Made by a program: the position numbers and the translations under genes. Source: Epiperipatus broadwayi (lineage: Eukaryota; Onychophora; Udeonychophora; Euonychophora; Peripatidae). Taken from it: 64,000 nucleotides of DNA. The notes below the pieces were generated by a model, which did no database searches, was not told the DNA's origin, and worked only from the letters and a program-made list of their open reading frames with translations. The stretch covers positions 2,128,511 to 2,192,510 of the forward strand of contig JAQFVV010006309.1 in assembly GCA_028023455.1 (NCBI GenBank). Direction: 5' to 3'. Below are positions 61,739-64,000 of this stretch, piece by piece (positions within the stretch are counted from its first letter, which is position 1; each line of letters begins with the position of its first letter).

Positions 61739-62515
61739 GTTTTTTGTGTAATTTTATAACAGCGTGTTGATTTTTATTTATTTTTGAATTTCTAAAGATT
61801 TTGTCTAAATTGCAGTAGATAAATGCTGATACATATCTAAGACTTTGTAGGATTTATTATCAGTTTTTCTTTCATTTACTATTGGTTCAGACTCTACATA
61901 GACGATTTGTGTTGAAACTTAACAGTTGTCCATTTGTTGTTGGCTTAAATCCATTTCTATTTCATCATTTTCTAGGTTGTATATGTCTGATAAGTTGTGA
62001 TTTTGGTCTGTTTTTTTTTTTTTTGCTTTTTTGGATTCGTGGTTTTTAGGTTGTCTACCTGGCTTTCTTTTTCCCTCTGGTGTATTTTCTTGAATGGGTG
62101 GAAGGTGGGTTCTGTTGCATCCATTATATTTGATGCAGTTTTGTTTATTATTGTAGTTTGTTTTAATATTGGTATCCTTACATTATCTAGATTTATATTT
62201 TCATTATATAGCGGTGTGTGTTTATTTTCTGTTGTTGATTTTTACTTGGTACAATTTTTGTTTTATTGAGATGCTGATCCTGTGACGTAATTGCTGTATT
62301 TTGTGCATCTCTGCCCACTTAAATTTTACAACACTGATATTTATACAGAAGAGCCTCAAACAAGTTTGAGTAAAAGTCAATATCTTGGAGCACCAAAACA
62401 TTACTGGCCATACATTTGAACCATTGTCTGCCACAATTGTTTGCAAAGAAGTGACTTTAGGTGAAAGGTCGAAGAAGCTTGGAACATAGCTAATAACAAC
62501 AATGCTATAAACCAA
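61739..62515 (-). pseudogene. Putative ORF1 remnant of the LINE
   Basis: Upstream of ORF2 on the minus strand, a lysine-rich stretch (about 62130-61925: THLPPIQENTPEGKRKPGRQ, then K-rich, then acidic) ends at a TAA about 0.2 kb before ORF2. Further upstream 62515-62222 is open but matches nothing I can name. Position and the basic character fit an RNA-binding ORF1. No complete zinc knuckle is visible, so this is inference from context. Confidence 0.4.
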
Positions 62516-63954
62516 AAGAAATCATGCTTCCCCTCTAAGAAATGGCCTCTCTAATTTTCAGAAGCTTTGAATATATTTTTGCTTATATATATACAACCAT
62601 TTTTTTCCACAATCGATTTACATTCATTTTAAAAATATACGTTCAGCTGAGTAAGGGTTTTAGTTTTACTAATAGATTTTATGACTGAAAACATAGAAAG
62701 TTCTCAAAAGTGCTTAGCTGCCTGATATTATCTTTATTTTATTATTGTTTTTTCTTTTTATATCAATGCACATAAATTGTATTACACTCATCTAAAAAAA
62801 GTTCATATCTTTATAATTACAATATTTACCCACTTGGTATATATTTAAATATGTTGCATACATTTTCTGGCATGCACACACAACCCACTTGCTATGATTA
62901 TGAAACGACAAAACTTCTGAAAAGTCCTCAGCCAATTAATAATACAATTTATACATAGCTTCACTATTGCCTGCATTTTCTACATTTTTTTTATTTTTAC
63001 AATATTTATAATTACAAAATGAAATTCTTTCCATTCATTTTAAAGTTCTACAAATTAAATGTAAATATCTTGATTAATTTGACATTTAATCTTCTAGATG
63101 TTGTAACCTTGTTACTTACTGTGATTTTTTATGGGATACTGTGAATATCCTGCCATGCTACAGTTTTTAAAAAGCTTTTTATATATAATCATGGAGGTTC
63201 TGTAAAAAGCAACCATCTTCTTACTGTAAAAAAGGAGTTTGAATTACAATAACTAGAGAACAAGCTACTTGTTTATATGAACAATGTTTGGAATGTGTCA
63301 CTTTATATGTTTCATATAATTGTAATTGAGATTATATATATTTAATCTTATTATTAAATATTATTGATGATAAAATATTCCTATTCTTATTAATTTCAGA
63401 AACCACATGAGAGAAAAATACATAATATATTGTCAATATTACTAAATCTGAATTTAGAAAGACCATTTAGCAAAGGAATTATTTCTGGCCAAACCTAAAA
63501 AATGTTTTTAATGCACTGTAATTAATTTAAAATAATTAAAATTATTATAGAAATAATTTAATTAAATATATTTTGTCTTTAATTATGCAATAATTACCTT
63601 TCCTAAATCATCAAACAAGTTATTTTAAAAATAACTTCTTTAGTTATTTTAAAACTATAAACTAGCTTAATATACGTGTGATTTATATTTTATAAATTAA
63701 CATTTGAATTTTCAATTATAATTCAATGAAAGAAAGCTACAAATAGTTTAAAGCACTATTCTACTTTAAGCAAACAATATATAACACTATAAGTTTAGGT
63801 TCATTTAAATATTAGTAATTATTGATATAACATTCATTGAGCTTGTATAGAATTATTAATTCTTTATACATATTAATCGTGGTTTATTCATTTGATATTT
63901 TTTCATTACTATGCTATAACATTAATCCTTTCGCTCAACATGGAATAATTTTGC
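62516..63954. other. AT-rich DNA, nothing recognised
   Basis: No open frame, motif or shared repeat. Confidence 0.5.
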
Positions 63955-64000
63955 GTTGTTAGCCGAGAGGTATCGCAGCCGTCATGCAAGCAAGTAGTTG
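63955..64000 (+). other. tRNA-like 5' half at the window edge
   Basis: GTTAGCCGAGAGGTATCGC resembles a tRNA D-arm/A-box (T-A-G-C-C-G-A-G-x-G-G-T) and is much richer in G+C than its surroundings. The sequence runs off the window before a T arm could be seen. It could be a real tRNA gene or the head of a tRNA-derived SINE. Confidence 0.4.

Larger units (their letters stand above)
58295..62515 (-). mobile_element. Tx1/L1-like LINE, near full length but decayed
   Basis: A 4.2-kb minus-strand element with a putative ORF1 remnant, an ORF2 with endonuclease, RT and C-terminal Cys/His motif in the right order, and a 3' end with AATAAA (58310-58315, minus) before a triplet array. It is the same family as the plus-strand copy at 24.4-28.25 kb, judging by shared endonuclease start, RT segment and C-terminal K-L-N-L region. 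An (AT)n run at 59887-59914 sits inside the RT. Confidence 0.8.

Noticed and set aside
60142-62269. Plus-strand frames in the Tx1-like LINE region
   Set aside because: Antisense shadows of the minus-strand LINE coding sequence.

Overview
This window is AT-rich nuclear DNA from an animal, most likely an invertebrate. The evidence is very low G+C, no dense open reading frames, animal-type mobile elements (Tx1/L1-like and Jockey/CR1-like LINEs, a Ty3/gypsy LTR element, a Charlie-type hAT MITE, tRNA-derived short elements) and very long AAT/ATT and GAA/TTC microsatellites. I cannot fix the phylum from sequence alone. I found no convincing host protein-coding exon. The window reads as intergenic or intronic DNA built from layers of decayed transposons.

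Layout. From 1 to 11 kb: AT-rich filler with short foldback/SINE-like repeats (families B, C and D) and a foldback with iterated arms (10.15-10.8 kb). From 11 to 14.3 kb: fragments of one degenerate LINE family (called E) and a 365-bp near-palindrome (family A). From 15.4 to 19.3 kb: a Ty3/gypsy element with two LTRs, primer site, polypurine tract, decayed gag, protease and integrase, but no RT/RNase H. From 20.8 to 22 kb: another LINE E fragment and a second family A copy. From 24.4 to 28.25 kb: a degenerate plus-strand Tx1-like LINE ending in a 205-bp trinucleotide repeat. From 30 to 39.6 kb: a tRNA-Gly pseudogene, LINE E fragments, a 118-bp tandem duplication and a hAT MITE with a perfect 8-bp target duplication. 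From 40 to 45.3 kb: more foldback repeats. From 45.6 to 47.56 kb: a 5'-truncated LINE with a long open RT frame, sitting inside an (ATT)n array. From 47.7 to 56.1 kb: further family A, B, C, E and F copies. From 57.94 to 62.5 kb: a minus-strand Tx1-like LINE whose 3' end joins a 350-bp compound triplet repeat. The last 46 bases resemble the 5' half of a tRNA or tRNA-derived SINE.

How the parts relate. The autonomous machinery here (gypsy enzymes, LINE RTs) is broken, except for the RT core at 45.8-47.1 kb, which keeps its catalytic aspartates but lacks its endonuclease. The short families are presumably mobilised by elements elsewhere in the genome. Two themes stand out. All of the longest trinucleotide arrays abut LINE 3' ends or a LINE insertion. 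Two foldback families (B and C) share a leader and a central core, and two B insertions carry 13-bp target duplications, which point to LINE-style retroposition of hairpin-shaped elements.
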